39,756 nucleotides of DNA, from the NCBI GenBank assembly GCA_965659945.1, contig CBFHYJ010000010.1, positions 1 through 39,756 on the forward strand, read 5' to 3'. A program made the translations under genes and the position numbers. The stretch's first letter is position 1; every line of letters starts with the position of its first letter. Below the pieces are notes generated by a model. It was not told the DNA's origin, made no database searches, and worked only from the letters and a program-made list of their open reading frames with translations. The DNA comes from VMDJ01 sp965659945 (GTDB lineage: Bacteria; Pseudomonadota; Gammaproteobacteria; Chromatiales; Chromatiaceae). Below are positions 14,998-22,961 of the stretch, in pieces.

Positions 14998-16938
14998 TTA
15001 CTTGTCGTCTTTCACCTCTTCAAACTCCGCATCAACCACGTCGTCATCACCAGATGAGGCCTCAGCGCCCGCGGCTCCGGCCGCACCTGCAGCTGCAGCC
15101 GCTGCTGCTGCATCGCCACCTTGGCCATACAAACGCTCAGCCATCTTTGCAGAAGCTTCTGCCAATGCTTTGGTTTTCTCTTCGATAACCGCAACATCAG
15201 AATCTTTAACCGCTTCTTCTAGATCAGCGATCGCTGCTTCAATCGCTTCCTTTTCGCCAGCTTCAAGCTTGTCATCGCCAAGCTCTTCCATTGACTTCTT
15301 GGTTGCGTGAATCATGCCATCTGCTTGGTTACGTGCAGTAACTAGCTCGTGGAATTTTTTATCCTCTTCAGCATGCGCCTCTGCATCTTGAACCATCTTT
15401 TCGATCTCATCATCCGACAAGCCTGAAGAGGCTGTTATCTTGATCGATTGCTCTTTGCCTGTCGCTTTATCTTTAGCCGACACGTTCAAGATGCCGTTAG
15501 CGTCAATATCAAAGCTAACCTCGATCTGAGGCACACCGCGTGGTGCTGGTGGTATATCGCTCAAATCGAAACGACCGAGTGACTTATTGCCCGCTGCTTG
15601 CTCACGCTCGCCTTGTAATACGTGAACAGTAACCGCTGTTTGATTGTCATCTGCGGTTGAGAACACCTGTGATGCGTTGGTAGGAATCGTGGTGTTCTTT
15701 TCGATCAACTTGGTCATCACGCCACCCATAGTTTCGATGCCCAGTGACAATGGCGTTACGTCGAGCAACAACACGTCTTTTACGTCGCCGCCTAAAACAC
15801 CACCCTGAATGGCCGCACCCATCGCTACTGCTTCGTCAGGGTTCACGTCTTTACGTGGCTCTTTACCGAAGAAATCAGTAACGGTCTTTTGCACCATTGG
15901 CATACGTGTCTGACCACCGACCAAAATTACGTCATCAATGTCAGAAGCTGATAAGCCCGCATCTTTCAAAGCCGTCTTACACGGATCAAGTGTGCGCTTA
16001 ACCAAGTCTTCAACCAGTGACTCAAGCTTAGAACGGCTTAATTTGATGTTCATGTGCTTAGGGCCAGAGGCATCTGCAGTCACATATGGCAGGTTGATAT
16101 CAGTTTGCTGACCGTTGGATAGCTCAATCTTTGCTTTTTCAGCGGCTTCTTTTAAACGCTGCAGCGCTAATGGATCGTTCTTAAGATCGACACCTTGGTC
16201 TTTCTTAAACTCTGACACCAAGAAATCAATAATGCGCATATCGAAGTCTTCACCACCAAGGAATGTGTCGCCATTGGTTGCCAATACTTCGAACTGATAT
16301 TCACCATCAACTTCTGCGACTTCAATGATTGATACGTCGAACGTACCGCCACCTAAGTCATAAACTGCTAGCTTCTTATCGCCATTCGACTTATCTAAGC
16401 CGTAAGCCAATGCCGCTGCAGTTGGCTCGTTGATGATGCGCTTAACATCCAAGCCTGCAATCTTGCCCGCATCTTTGGTTGCTTGGCGTTGAGAGTCGTT
16501 GAAGTAAGCCGGAACAGTGATAACTGCTTCGGTTACTGGCTCGCCAAGATAGTCTTCAGCGGTTTTCTTCATCTTCTGAAGAACCTTTGCCGAGATCTCA
16601 GGTGGCGCCATTTTCTTGTCGTTAACTTCAACCCACGCATCACCATTATCAGCACCTACAATCTTGTAAGGGACGATATCTTGATCACGCTTTACGACAT
16701 CGTCAGTGAAACGACGACCGATCAAACGCTTAATAGCAAACAAGGTGTTTTTTGGGTTCGTAACAGCCTGGCGCTTTGCGCTCTGACCGACTAGCACCTC
16801 ACCGTCTTGGGTATACGCGATAATAGATGGGGTTGTGCGGTCGCCTTCGCTGTTTTCAATAACACGCGCCGTTTGGCCGTCCATCACTGACACACACGAG
16901 TTGGTTGTACCTAAGTCAATACCAATAATTTTGCCCAT
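14998..16938 (-). CDS. dnaK: Chaperone protein DnaK (Hsp70)
   Basis: ATP-dependent Hsp70. The 646-residue protein has the Hsp70 signatures IGIDLGTTNSCV at residues 4-15, DLGGGTFDVSI near residue 195, and VILVGGQTRMPMVQ near residue 340. The interdomain linker DVLLLDVTPLSLG lies near residue 390, followed by the substrate-binding domain. The C-terminal tail is unusually Ala/Gly-rich (about 20 residues after YGQGGD) before the acidic EEVKDDK end. A sigma-32-type promoter precedes the gene, in the gap after grpE. Confidence 0.99.
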   Translation of the reverse strand: MGKIIGIDLGTTNSCVSVMDGQTARVIENSEGDRTTPSIIAYTQDGEVLVGQSAKRQAVTNPKNTLFAIKRLIGRRFTDDVVKRDQDIVPYKIVGADNGDAWVEVNDKKMAPPEISAKVLQKMKKTAEDYLGEPVTEAVITVPAYFNDSQRQATKDAGKIAGLDVKRIINEPTAAALAYGLDKSNGDKKLAVYDLGGGTFDVSIIEVAEVDGEYQFEVLATNGDTFLGGEDFDMRIIDFLVSEFKKDQGVDLKNDPLALQRLKEAAEKAKIELSNGQQTDINLPYVTADASGPKHMNIKLSRSKLESLVEDLVKRTLDPCKTALKDAGLSASDIDDVILVGGQTRMPMVQKTVTDFFGKEPRKDVNPDEAVAMGAAIQGGVLGGDVKDVLLLDVTPLSLGIETMGGVMTKLIEKNTTIPTNASQVFSTADDNQTAVTVHVLQGEREQAAGNKSLGRFDLSDIPPAPRGVPQIEVSFDIDANGILNVSAKDKATGKEQSIKITASSGLSDDEIEKMVQDAEAHAEEDKKFHELVTARNQADGMIHATKKSMEELGDDKLEAGEKEAIEAAIADLEEAVKDSDVAVIEEKTKALAEASAKMAERLYGQGGDAAAAAAAAGAAGAAGAEASSGDDDVVDAEFEEVKDDK

Positions 16939-16980
16939 CGGGGTTCTCCGTAAAAACTGGTTTAATTTTTGATTAATGTA

Positions 16981-17009
16981 TAAGTGGGGACTGAAATTGG
17001 TGTTTCAAG
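16981..17009 (-). promoter_or_regulatory. Sigma-32 (RpoH) heat-shock promoter of dnaK
   Basis: On the minus strand CTTGAAA (17009-17003) is followed after 13 bp by CCCCACTTA (16989-16981). The E. coli consensus is CTTGAAA, 11-16 bp, CCCCATNT. Only one base of the -10 box differs. It lies between the grpE stop and the dnaK start, so dnaK-dnaJ can be induced separately from grpE. Confidence 0.85.
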
Positions 17010-17025
17010 CCCATGATCTGATTAT

Positions 17026-17604
17026 TTATTCCGCTGCTTCTGGCATCGCCTGAGAAACAACCACCATGGCTGGCCTGATCAAACGGCCATTCAATGAAAC
17101 GCCCTTCTGCATGACTGCCATTACAGTGTTTGGCGCCATCTCCGCATTTGGGACCATCGACATGGCTTGATGGAATTCAGGGTTAAACGCCTCACCCTCA
17201 GGGTTGATGCGCTCAACATTGAATTTCTCCATCACATCGCCAAACATTTTGACGGTGAGCTCAGTGCCTTCACGCAATGACGCCACGTCAGCCTCATCGT
17301 TTTGCGCGGCTTGAAGCCCAAGTTCCAAGCTGTCCCAAATAGTCAACAGCTCACCTACGAACTTATCGAGTGCATACTTATGCGCTTTTTCGAGCTCCTG
17401 AGTGTGACGACGCTTTAGATTTTCGATTTCTGCATGAGCGCGAACGAGTTGGTCGTAGTGTTCATCAGCTTTCTTTTGCAGCACTGCGAGCTCAGAAGAC
17501 ATCGCATCTACATCACCCTCACTGGCTGAAATCTCTTCTTCCAGCACCGCTTCGACGTTTTCTACCGTCTCTTCGACTAGATTTTCATTCTTCTCATCGC
17601 TCAT
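17026..17604 (-). CDS. grpE: Nucleotide exchange factor GrpE
   Basis: GrpE releases ADP from DnaK. The 192-residue protein has an acidic N-terminus (1-35), a long coiled-coil helix (~36-85, including LVRAHAEIENLKRRHTQELEKA) and the beta domain with the family signature ending GVSLNGRLIRPAMVVVS. It is placed between hrcA and dnaK, the usual order in bacteria with an hrcA operon. A sigma-32-type promoter immediately upstream drives it. Confidence 0.97.
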   Translation of the reverse strand: MSDEKNENLVEETVENVEAVLEEEISASEGDVDAMSSELAVLQKKADEHYDQLVRAHAEIENLKRRHTQELEKAHKYALDKFVGELLTIWDSLELGLQAAQNDEADVASLREGTELTVKMFGDVMEKFNVERINPEGEAFNPEFHQAMSMVPNAEMAPNTVMAVMQKGVSLNGRLIRPAMVVVSQAMPEAAE

Positions 17605-17681
17605 GAAAAAGACCTGCTAAGCTATTGATAAATAATAATAAGTCTATCAGTTATGTCGCTGATTAAACTAAACTTTGCAGG

Positions 17682-17710
17682 TAAATGGGGATGATTAGCG
17701 GGTTTTCAAG
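17682..17710 (-). promoter_or_regulatory. Sigma-32 (RpoH) heat-shock promoter of grpE, overlapping the hrcA 3' end
   Basis: On the minus strand CTTGAAA (17710-17704) is followed after 13 bp by CCCCATTTA (17690-17682), a full match to the RpoH consensus. The -35 box is made from the last codons of hrcA (encoding LKT), and the hrcA stop lies in the spacer. The arrangement lets grpE respond to RpoH while hrcA is transcribed from its own promoter. Confidence 0.9.
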
Positions 17711-18774
17711 GCTGCGCCGAATAATTTCGCAGTGATATCGACAATGGGAATGACGCGGTCGTAATTTATTCGAGTTGGGCCAATTACACCCAAAACACCG
17801 ATCACCTCATTATCGACCTCATAAGGCGCTGTGATCACACTGCAATCTCGAAGCGTCGTGTAGCCAGATTCTTCGCCAATAAAGATCTGCAGACCATCTG
17901 CGTCGAGCGCTCGATCCAAAAGATGCAGAATCTCTTGTTTTTCAGTGAAGGCGTTAAATAAGCCACGCAGACGGTCCATCTCGGCCAGTTCATCAAAATC
18001 CATCAAATTGGTCTGACCAGACACAATCATGTCGGCAGGCACATCATCGCCCGAGCCAAAGGCCTGCTCAGCCATTGTGAGCGCATCTGCCATCAATTTA
18101 TCCATATGCTGGCGATCTGCCTGCATTTGCTCAAAAACACGCTTACGCACGCCTTCAAGATGAGTGTTGGCATAATGCTGCGTGAGGATTTTGCTGAATT
18201 GCTCCAGCTCACTGCGCGTGAATTCGCGTGAAGTTTCAATCAAGCGATTCAATATCTCACCCGCTGAGGTGACGATAACGGTTAAAACTCGCGTGCCAGA
18301 CAAAGGCACAAACTCAATCTGACGAATCGTCTCAGAGTTGCGCTTTGGCACCATCACCACGCCAGCAAGGTGAGTCATATTCGAAAGTAGCTCAGAGGTA
18401 GAGTGAATAATGTCACCGCCCTTCTTATCTGAAACCTGAAACTCTTGGCTGATCGAGGACAGTAGCTTCTGATCGACGTTCTGAGAAGCAATCAACGAAT
18501 CGACAAACATGCGGTAGCCATTCGCTGTGGGAATGCGGCCCGCAGAGGTATGCGGGGAAACAATGAGACCAGCATCTTCCAGATCCGCCATCACGTTTCG
18601 AATGGTTGCCGGTGATAAATCTAACCCTGAGTCCTTAGCTAAGGTTCTCGAACCGACAGGCTGACCATCACGGATATAACGCTCAATTAAAACACGTAAA
18701 AAGTGCTGCGCTCGTTCGTTTATCGATGTTTCTGGCAAACCGGGCAAAAGAGTGATCCGTTTAAGTTGATACAA
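17695..18774 (-). CDS. hrcA: Heat-inducible transcription repressor HrcA
   Basis: HrcA is a dimeric repressor that binds CIRCE operators of heat-shock genes and is activated by GroEL in the species studied. The N-terminal winged helix covers INERAQHFLRVLIERYIRDGQPVGSRTLA and LSPATIRNVMADLEDAGLI, followed by HTSAGRIPT, a family signature. The frame opens at a TTG (18774), but that codon lies at or upstream of the start expected from the promoter at 18777-18806. In-frame TTG codons at 18747 and 18738 are therefore better candidates; no ATG is available before the conserved region. No CIRCE element is visible in the grpE or dnaK promoters, so the target of this HrcA lies elsewhere, probably groESL. 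Confidence 0.93.
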   Translation of the reverse strand: MYQLKRITLLPGLPETSINERAQHFLRVLIERYIRDGQPVGSRTLAKDSGLDLSPATIRNVMADLEDAGLIVSPHTSAGRIPTANGYRMFVDSLIASQNVDQKLLSSISQEFQVSDKKGGDIIHSTSELLSNMTHLAGVVMVPKRNSETIRQIEFVPLSGTRVLTVIVTSAGEILNRLIETSREFTRSELEQFSKILTQHYANTHLEGVRKRVFEQMQADRQHMDKLMADALTMAEQAFGSGDDVPADMIVSGQTNLMDFDELAEMDRLRGLFNAFTEKQEILHLLDRALDADGLQIFIGEESGYTTLRDCSVITAPYEVDNEVIGVLGVIGPTRINYDRVIPIVDITAKLFGAALKTR

Positions 18775-18776
18775 GC

Positions 18777-18806
18777 ATTATCCGAACGAGCAAAAAGCGC
18801 TGTCAA
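18777..18806 (-). promoter_or_regulatory. Sigma-70 promoter of hrcA
   Basis: On the minus strand a perfect TTGACA (18806-18801) is followed after 18 bp by GATAAT (18782-18777, 5 of 6). Transcription would begin near 18770. This argues that the hrcA start codon is downstream of 18770. The element also lies in the leader region of the divergent nadK gene. Confidence 0.7.
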
Positions 18807-18875
18807 GGTGAACAAATGTTCTTTTACCTTAACTGCCCTCGTGCTAGCTTTAGTCAGACTAAATTGGACTCTCAA

Positions 18876-19757
18876 GTGTCGAAATCATCTGCTTTTAAAA
18901 CCATCGCCATCGTTGGCAAACCCGATGTTTCAGATCAGCTCGTTCAGACGCTGAGCGAACTTCACGCGTGTCTCAAAGAACATCAATGTGAGGTGCTGTT
19001 TGATAAGGCTGCGGGACCACTCGTTGATGAGACGGGCAGTGACGACTTGTGCGCTCTTGCTGAGAAAAGCAATCTGGTTATCGTGGTCGGTGGTGATGGC
19101 ACTCTGCTTCATTGTGCACGTGAAATTGTCCCTACCAACACACCCATTCTTGGAATCAACCTTGGGCGCCTCGGTTTTCTTGTTGATATCTCACCAACCA
19201 ATGTTTGTGAGGTCGTTTCTAGCGTTCTCGCTGGGCATTACGAAGCCGATGACCGCACACTACTTGAGTGCCGAGTAGGTAATCAAAAGCCACAACTTGC
19301 TATGAACGATGTCGTGCTACAGAAATGGAATGTGGCACGCATGATCGAGTTTGAAACTTGGATTAATGGCAGCTCTATCGACTCACAACGATCTGATGGC
19401 ATTGTTATCTCTACACCCACCGGCTCTACAGCGTATGCATTATCGGGTGGTGGCCCTTTGCTATCACCTAGCTTAGATGCGATCTCACTTGTGCCGATTT
19501 GTCCTCATACGCTCAGCAATCGCCCGATCGTGGTGCCTGGCAATACCAAAATTCAAATTGGTGTTTGCGGCAAAACAGATCCCCAAGAAGTTCGGGTCAG
19601 CTGTGATGGCCAAGAGATGCTCGAACTAAAATCAAATGAGAAAGTCACCATTCGAAAGTTCGATAAACCACTGCGTTTATTGCACCCAGCAGGCCATGAT
19701 CACTACAAAGTTCTGCGCACCAAACTTGGCTGGGGAAGCCACCCCAAGACACTCTAA
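18876..19757 (+). CDS. nadK: NAD kinase
   Basis: NadK phosphorylates NAD to NADP with ATP. The protein has the catalytic GGDG motif in VVGGDGTLLHCAR, the ligand segment MNDVVLQK, and the Gly-rich signature TPTGSTAYALSGGGPLL. The open frame begins at an ATG at 18816, but the first 20 residues from there do not resemble the family. GTG at 18876 gives MSKSSAFKTIAIVGKP, which matches the usual NadK N-terminus, and 293 residues. Neither start has a clear ribosome site, so the start remains uncertain. The stop overlaps the recN start (TAATG), and nadK-recN order is conserved. Confidence 0.93.
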   Translation: MSKSSAFKTIAIVGKPDVSDQLVQTLSELHACLKEHQCEVLFDKAAGPLVDETGSDDLCALAEKSNLVIVVGGDGTLLHCAREIVPTNTPILGINLGRLGFLVDISPTNVCEVVSSVLAGHYEADDRTLLECRVGNQKPQLAMNDVVLQKWNVARMIEFETWINGSSIDSQRSDGIVISTPTGSTAYALSGGGPLLSPSLDAISLVPICPHTLSNRPIVVPGNTKIQIGVCGKTDPQEVRVSCDGQEMLELKSNEKVTIRKFDKPLRLLHPAGHDHYKVLRTKLGWGSHPKTL

Positions 19758-21421
19758 TGCTGACCCATATCTCGATCAAAGATCTTGTCATTGTTAAGCA
19801 ACTAGAACTCGAGTTTCATGCCGGAATGCATGCCATGACCGGTGAAACAGGTGCAGGTAAATCCATACTGATCGATGCTCTTGGCTTAGCGCTTGGCGAT
19901 AAAGCCGACGCCAAACTAATTAGACAAGGCGCAGACAAAGCAGAAGTCAGCGCTATTTTTGATATCAGCGATTGCAGCAAAGCCCAGCAATGGCTCGAAG
20001 AGAATGATTTAACGGATGATGGTCAGCTCGTTTTACGCCGTGTTCTAGTGAAGGAAGGTCGTTCACGCGCTTACATCAATGGTAGTCCTGCACCACAGGC
20101 ATCGCTGCAAACCTTAGCCAATGTAATCATCGCTATTCATGGGCAGCATGCACATCAAGGCTTACTCAGAAAATCACATCAACGCGCCCTACTTGATGCT
20201 TATGCTAATCACCCTCAGCTTCTGGAACAAACGGCCAAGAGCTTTGATCATTGGCAACGTACAAAGCAATCACTGGATTCATTGAAATCGAATCTTGCTG
20301 AAGGTGCCGCTCGACTCGACTACCTCAAATTCCAAGTGAGTGAGTTAGAGCCCATTCAAGAGATAGCAAAGTCTTTTGATCAGATCGAGCAAACACACAA
20401 AATACTCAGCCATGCTGAATCCCTGTTGGCGCAAACACAATCCATCATACAACAACTCGATAATGATGAGCTCGATATCAGTCGATTACTCACCCGCCTG
20501 AGCCAGCAAGTCAACGCTCTCGCTGAAATTGATACCAGCCTTAAAGACAGTGCTTCCTTACTCGAGTCTGCTTCGATTCAGGTCGATGAAGCATCTCAGT
20601 CACTTAATTACTATGCCGATAGCATTGAACTGGATCCGGAACAGCTATCGCAGCTTGATCAACAGATCGCGCAATGTCATAACGCCTCACGCAAGCACCA
20701 TATCGAGATTGATCAATTACCTGAGCTTTTCAACACCTTAAGTCGTGAGCTAGAACAGCTACAGCACGCAGACAGCAACATTGATAAACAAGAGACTCAG
20801 GTTAAACAGGCGCTAGAAGCCTATCTATCCGCATCAGAAAAAGTGCATAAAAGTCGTCAAAAAGCTGCGAAAAAGCTAAGCCAAGAAGTAACTCAAAGTA
20901 TGCACACTCTCGGCATGGAGCAAGGGCAATTCACTGTTGAGCTAAGCGCGCAAGATCATCATAGCAAGCATGGCGACGACCTCATTCAATTCATGGTGCA
21001 AACTAACGCTGGACAAGTGGCTAGCGCATTAGATGAAACAGCATCGGGTGGTGAGCTTTCGCGAATCTCATTAGCGATTCAAGTAGCTACTGCGAGCTGC
21101 ACCGAACTACCCACGCTCATTTTCGACGAAGTCGATGTCGGTATCGGCGGTGCAGTTGCCGAGGTTGTGGGCAAACTTTTAAGAGAGCTGGGTAAAACGC
21201 GGCAAGTGCTCTGCGTCACACACTTGGCACAAGTGGCTGCACAATCAAACCATCACTACCTTGTTAAGAAGACCAGCAAGTCTTCATCTACAGAAACACA
21301 TATCACCGCTTTAGATAATGAAACGCGTACGCAAGAAATTGCACGCATGATGGGTGGCGTGGAAATCACAGAAAGTACGCTTAACCATGCAGCGGAGATG
21401 ATTCAACGCGCTAGCGCTTAA
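19757..21421 (+). CDS. recN: DNA repair protein RecN
   Basis: RecN is an SMC-like ATPase that acts at DNA double-strand breaks. The 554-residue protein has Walker A GETGAGKS (29-36), long central coiled-coil segments (~150-360), the ABC signature ETASGGELSRISLA and Walker B PTLIFDEVDVGIGG. It starts inside the nadK stop codon. I see no LexA-type operator (CTGT-N8-ACAG) directly upstream, unlike E. coli recN; expression probably comes from the nadK promoter. The stop is shared with gmhB in TTAA. Confidence 0.97.
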   Translation: MLTHISIKDLVIVKQLELEFHAGMHAMTGETGAGKSILIDALGLALGDKADAKLIRQGADKAEVSAIFDISDCSKAQQWLEENDLTDDGQLVLRRVLVKEGRSRAYINGSPAPQASLQTLANVIIAIHGQHAHQGLLRKSHQRALLDAYANHPQLLEQTAKSFDHWQRTKQSLDSLKSNLAEGAARLDYLKFQVSELEPIQEIAKSFDQIEQTHKILSHAESLLAQTQSIIQQLDNDELDISRLLTRLSQQVNALAEIDTSLKDSASLLESASIQVDEASQSLNYYADSIELDPEQLSQLDQQIAQCHNASRKHHIEIDQLPELFNTLSRELEQLQHADSNIDKQETQVKQALEAYLSASEKVHKSRQKAAKKLSQEVTQSMHTLGMEQGQFTVELSAQDHHSKHGDDLIQFMVQTNAGQVASALDETASGGELSRISLAIQVATASCTELPTLIFDEVDVGIGGAVAEVVGKLLRELGKTRQVLCVTHLAQVAAQSNHHYLVKKTSKSSSTETHITALDNETRTQEIARMMGGVEITESTLNHAAEMIQRASA

Positions 21422-21945
21422 AGCATTGGAATGATATCCACCAATTTTGAAACGCGATTTACGATGGCTTGATGCTTATCATTCGGGTCGTATAAAACGC
21501 TCAACTTCACACCGGCAGCATCACCCGCTTCCACGTCTTTAACGCTATCACCAAACATTATTGATTGCGTAAGGTCGATTTGATGCTCGTTTGCCGCATC
21601 TAACAACATACCCGGAAGAGGCTTACGACAAGGCATATCCTTTTTGTATTCACCTTCTGCCGAAGTTGGATGATAAGGACAGAAATACACATCATTAATC
21701 AGAACGCCATGCTGCTTAAATTGTTCAACCATCCAGTCGGATATCACATGAAAATCAGCTTCAGTGTAATAGCCACGACCAATACCTGACTGATTCGTCA
21801 CAACAATCAGTTGGTAGCCTTTATTTTGGGCAGTTCGACAGACCTCAAAGATTCCATCTACGAAATCGAAATCTTCTTGGCGGTAAACATACGCATGGTC
21901 GATATTAATCAAACCATCTCGGTCTAGAAAAAGTGCTTTATGCAT
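21418..21945 (-). CDS. gmhB: D-glycero-beta-D-manno-heptose 1,7-bisphosphate 7-phosphatase
   Basis: GmhB is a HAD phosphatase in the ADP-heptose branch of LPS core synthesis. The 175-residue protein has the HAD nucleophile motif LFLDRDGLIN (residues 5-14), VVTNQSG (48-54), the Lys in CRKPLPGM (~108) and GDSVKDVEAG. E. coli GmhB holds zinc with C92, H94, C107 and C109. Here the loop reads CPYHP and DMPCRKP, so the second and third ligand positions are Tyr and Met; the zinc site looks incomplete. It overlaps fur by 8 bp. Confidence 0.9.
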   Translation of the reverse strand: MHKALFLDRDGLINIDHAYVYRQEDFDFVDGIFEVCRTAQNKGYQLIVVTNQSGIGRGYYTEADFHVISDWMVEQFKQHGVLINDVYFCPYHPTSAEGEYKKDMPCRKPLPGMLLDAANEHQIDLTQSIMFGDSVKDVEAGDAAGVKLSVLYDPNDKHQAIVNRVSKLVDIIPML

Positions 21946-22363
21946 CTAAATTAGGACAATTTTTGCGTTTGCAGCGACCATAAATAATTAACGAGTGGTC
22001 ACTGATATCAAAGCCTTTAGAGGCGGCAATCTGGTGTTGATGCTTCTCAATGGTTTCATCAATGAACTCTTCGACATGGCCACACTGTTCACAAACAATA
22101 TGGTCGTGGTGAGAACCACTATCCAGCTCAAAAACGGCCTGACCGCCTTCAAAGTGGTGGCGCACCAAAAGACCTGCCGTAACAAATTGGGTTAGCACAC
22201 GATAAACCGTCGCTAAGCCAATCTCTTCACCACGCTCCATCAGAAGCTTATAGACATCTTCAGCCGTCATATGAGCGTCAGGCTCAGACTCAAAAACCTC
22301 AAGGATTTTCACTCGAGGCAGGGTCACTTTTAGACCCGCTTTTTTAATGTCAGTATCTTGCAC
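21938..22363 (-). CDS. fur: Ferric uptake regulator Fur
   Basis: Fur is the iron-responsive dimeric repressor. From the chosen start the protein has 141 residues: winged helix (KKAGLKVTLPRVKILEVFES and EIGLATVYRVLTQFVTAGLLVRHHFEGGQAVFEL), then the metal-binding dimerisation domain with HHDH, CEQCGH and a C-terminal CKRKNC. The GTG at 22363 is preferred because GGAG lies 5 bp upstream and the N-terminus then matches E. coli Fur (M-x5-8-KKAGLKVTLPR). A longer frame from the ATG at 22408 adds 15 residues not typical of the family. It is divergent from bamE, as in other gammaproteobacteria, and overlaps gmhB by 8 bp. Confidence 0.93.
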   Translation of the reverse strand: MQDTDIKKAGLKVTLPRVKILEVFESEPDAHMTAEDVYKLLMERGEEIGLATVYRVLTQFVTAGLLVRHHFEGGQAVFELDSGSHHDHIVCEQCGHVEEFIDETIEKHQHQIAASKGFDISDHSLIIYGRCKRKNCPNLDA

Positions 22364-22432
22364 AAAGGCTCCGTTACGGCTGATTTTGGCCGCCGAATTC
22401 GCTATCATTCGCGCATAGTTTACCTTATTTAA

Positions 22433-22447
22433 TGCGAATCATTCTTG
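22433..22447. promoter_or_regulatory. Candidate Fur box between fur and bamE
   Basis: TGCGAATCATTCTTG matches the 7-1-7 Fur site TGATAATCATTATCA at 10 of 15 positions, including the central AATCATT. A second weaker match lies at about 22388-22406 on the minus strand. The site would overlap the start region of bamE and lie upstream of fur, consistent with Fur autoregulation, which is common in this family. The match is imperfect. Confidence 0.4.
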
Positions 22448-22448
22448 T

Positions 22449-22961
22449 ATGCGAAAGTCTCTCATTAGCATTTGCGCTACCTTTACTTTGCTCACCGCGG
22501 GCTGCAGCACCTTTGATGATATTGGCGATAGCGTTGATTCAGCTGCAAACGTTATTCCTGAGGCATTGGACTCAGCCGGTTTAATTTACCGCCCGACCAT
22601 TATTCAAGGAAATATAGTAACGCAGGAACAAGTCAACGGGCTCAAACCTGGCATGTCTCGTCGACAAGTACGCTTCGTCCTTGGTTCACCTACTCTTCGC
22701 GACGTCTTTCATGATGATCGCTGGGACTACCCTTACACCGAGGGCGTAGGTAGTACACCTGATGAATACAAATACCTATCGATCTACTTTGAGGGTGACA
22801 AGCTTGTTCGCGTAACCGGCGATCTTCACCCGCAACCTGAGAGCCAACAGGAAACCAAACCTAAGGCGTCAGTTGTCACCGTACCCGATTACGAGGGTTA
22901 TGAATCTCAAGGCGATGAGAAGTCTTGGTGGCAAAAAACCAAGAGTTGGATAATGGATTAA
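22449..22961 (+). CDS. bamE: Outer membrane assembly lipoprotein BamE
   Basis: BamE is a lipoprotein of the BAM complex, which inserts beta-barrel proteins into the outer membrane. The 170-residue precursor has a lipoprotein signal with lipobox LTAGC (Cys19). The BamE/SmpA domain contains QGNIVTQEQVNGLKPGMSRRQVRFVLGSPTLRD, FHDDRWDYPY and a FEGDKLVRVTGDL strand. The C-terminal ~50 residues are a Gln/Lys-rich extension ending in SWWQKTKSWIMD. It lies divergent from fur and convergent with rnfH, sharing a TTAA stop. Confidence 0.95.
   Translation: MRKSLISICATFTLLTAGCSTFDDIGDSVDSAANVIPEALDSAGLIYRPTIIQGNIVTQEQVNGLKPGMSRRQVRFVLGSPTLRDVFHDDRWDYPYTEGVGSTPDEYKYLSIYFEGDKLVRVTGDLHPQPESQQETKPKASVVTVPDYEGYESQGDEKSWWQKTKSWIMD

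Noticed and set aside
14894..15310. Ser/Ala-rich plus-strand open frame opposite the dnaK 3' end
   Set aside because: Its composition is a shadow of the Ala/Gly-rich DnaK tail on the other strand.
17605..17694. CIRCE operator before grpE
   Set aside because: TTAGCAGGT near the grpE start resembles one half-site at 6 of 9, but no second half-site lies 9 bp away.
19680..19760. LexA box before recN
   Set aside because: No CTGT-N8-ACAG dyad was seen; recN starts inside the nadK stop.
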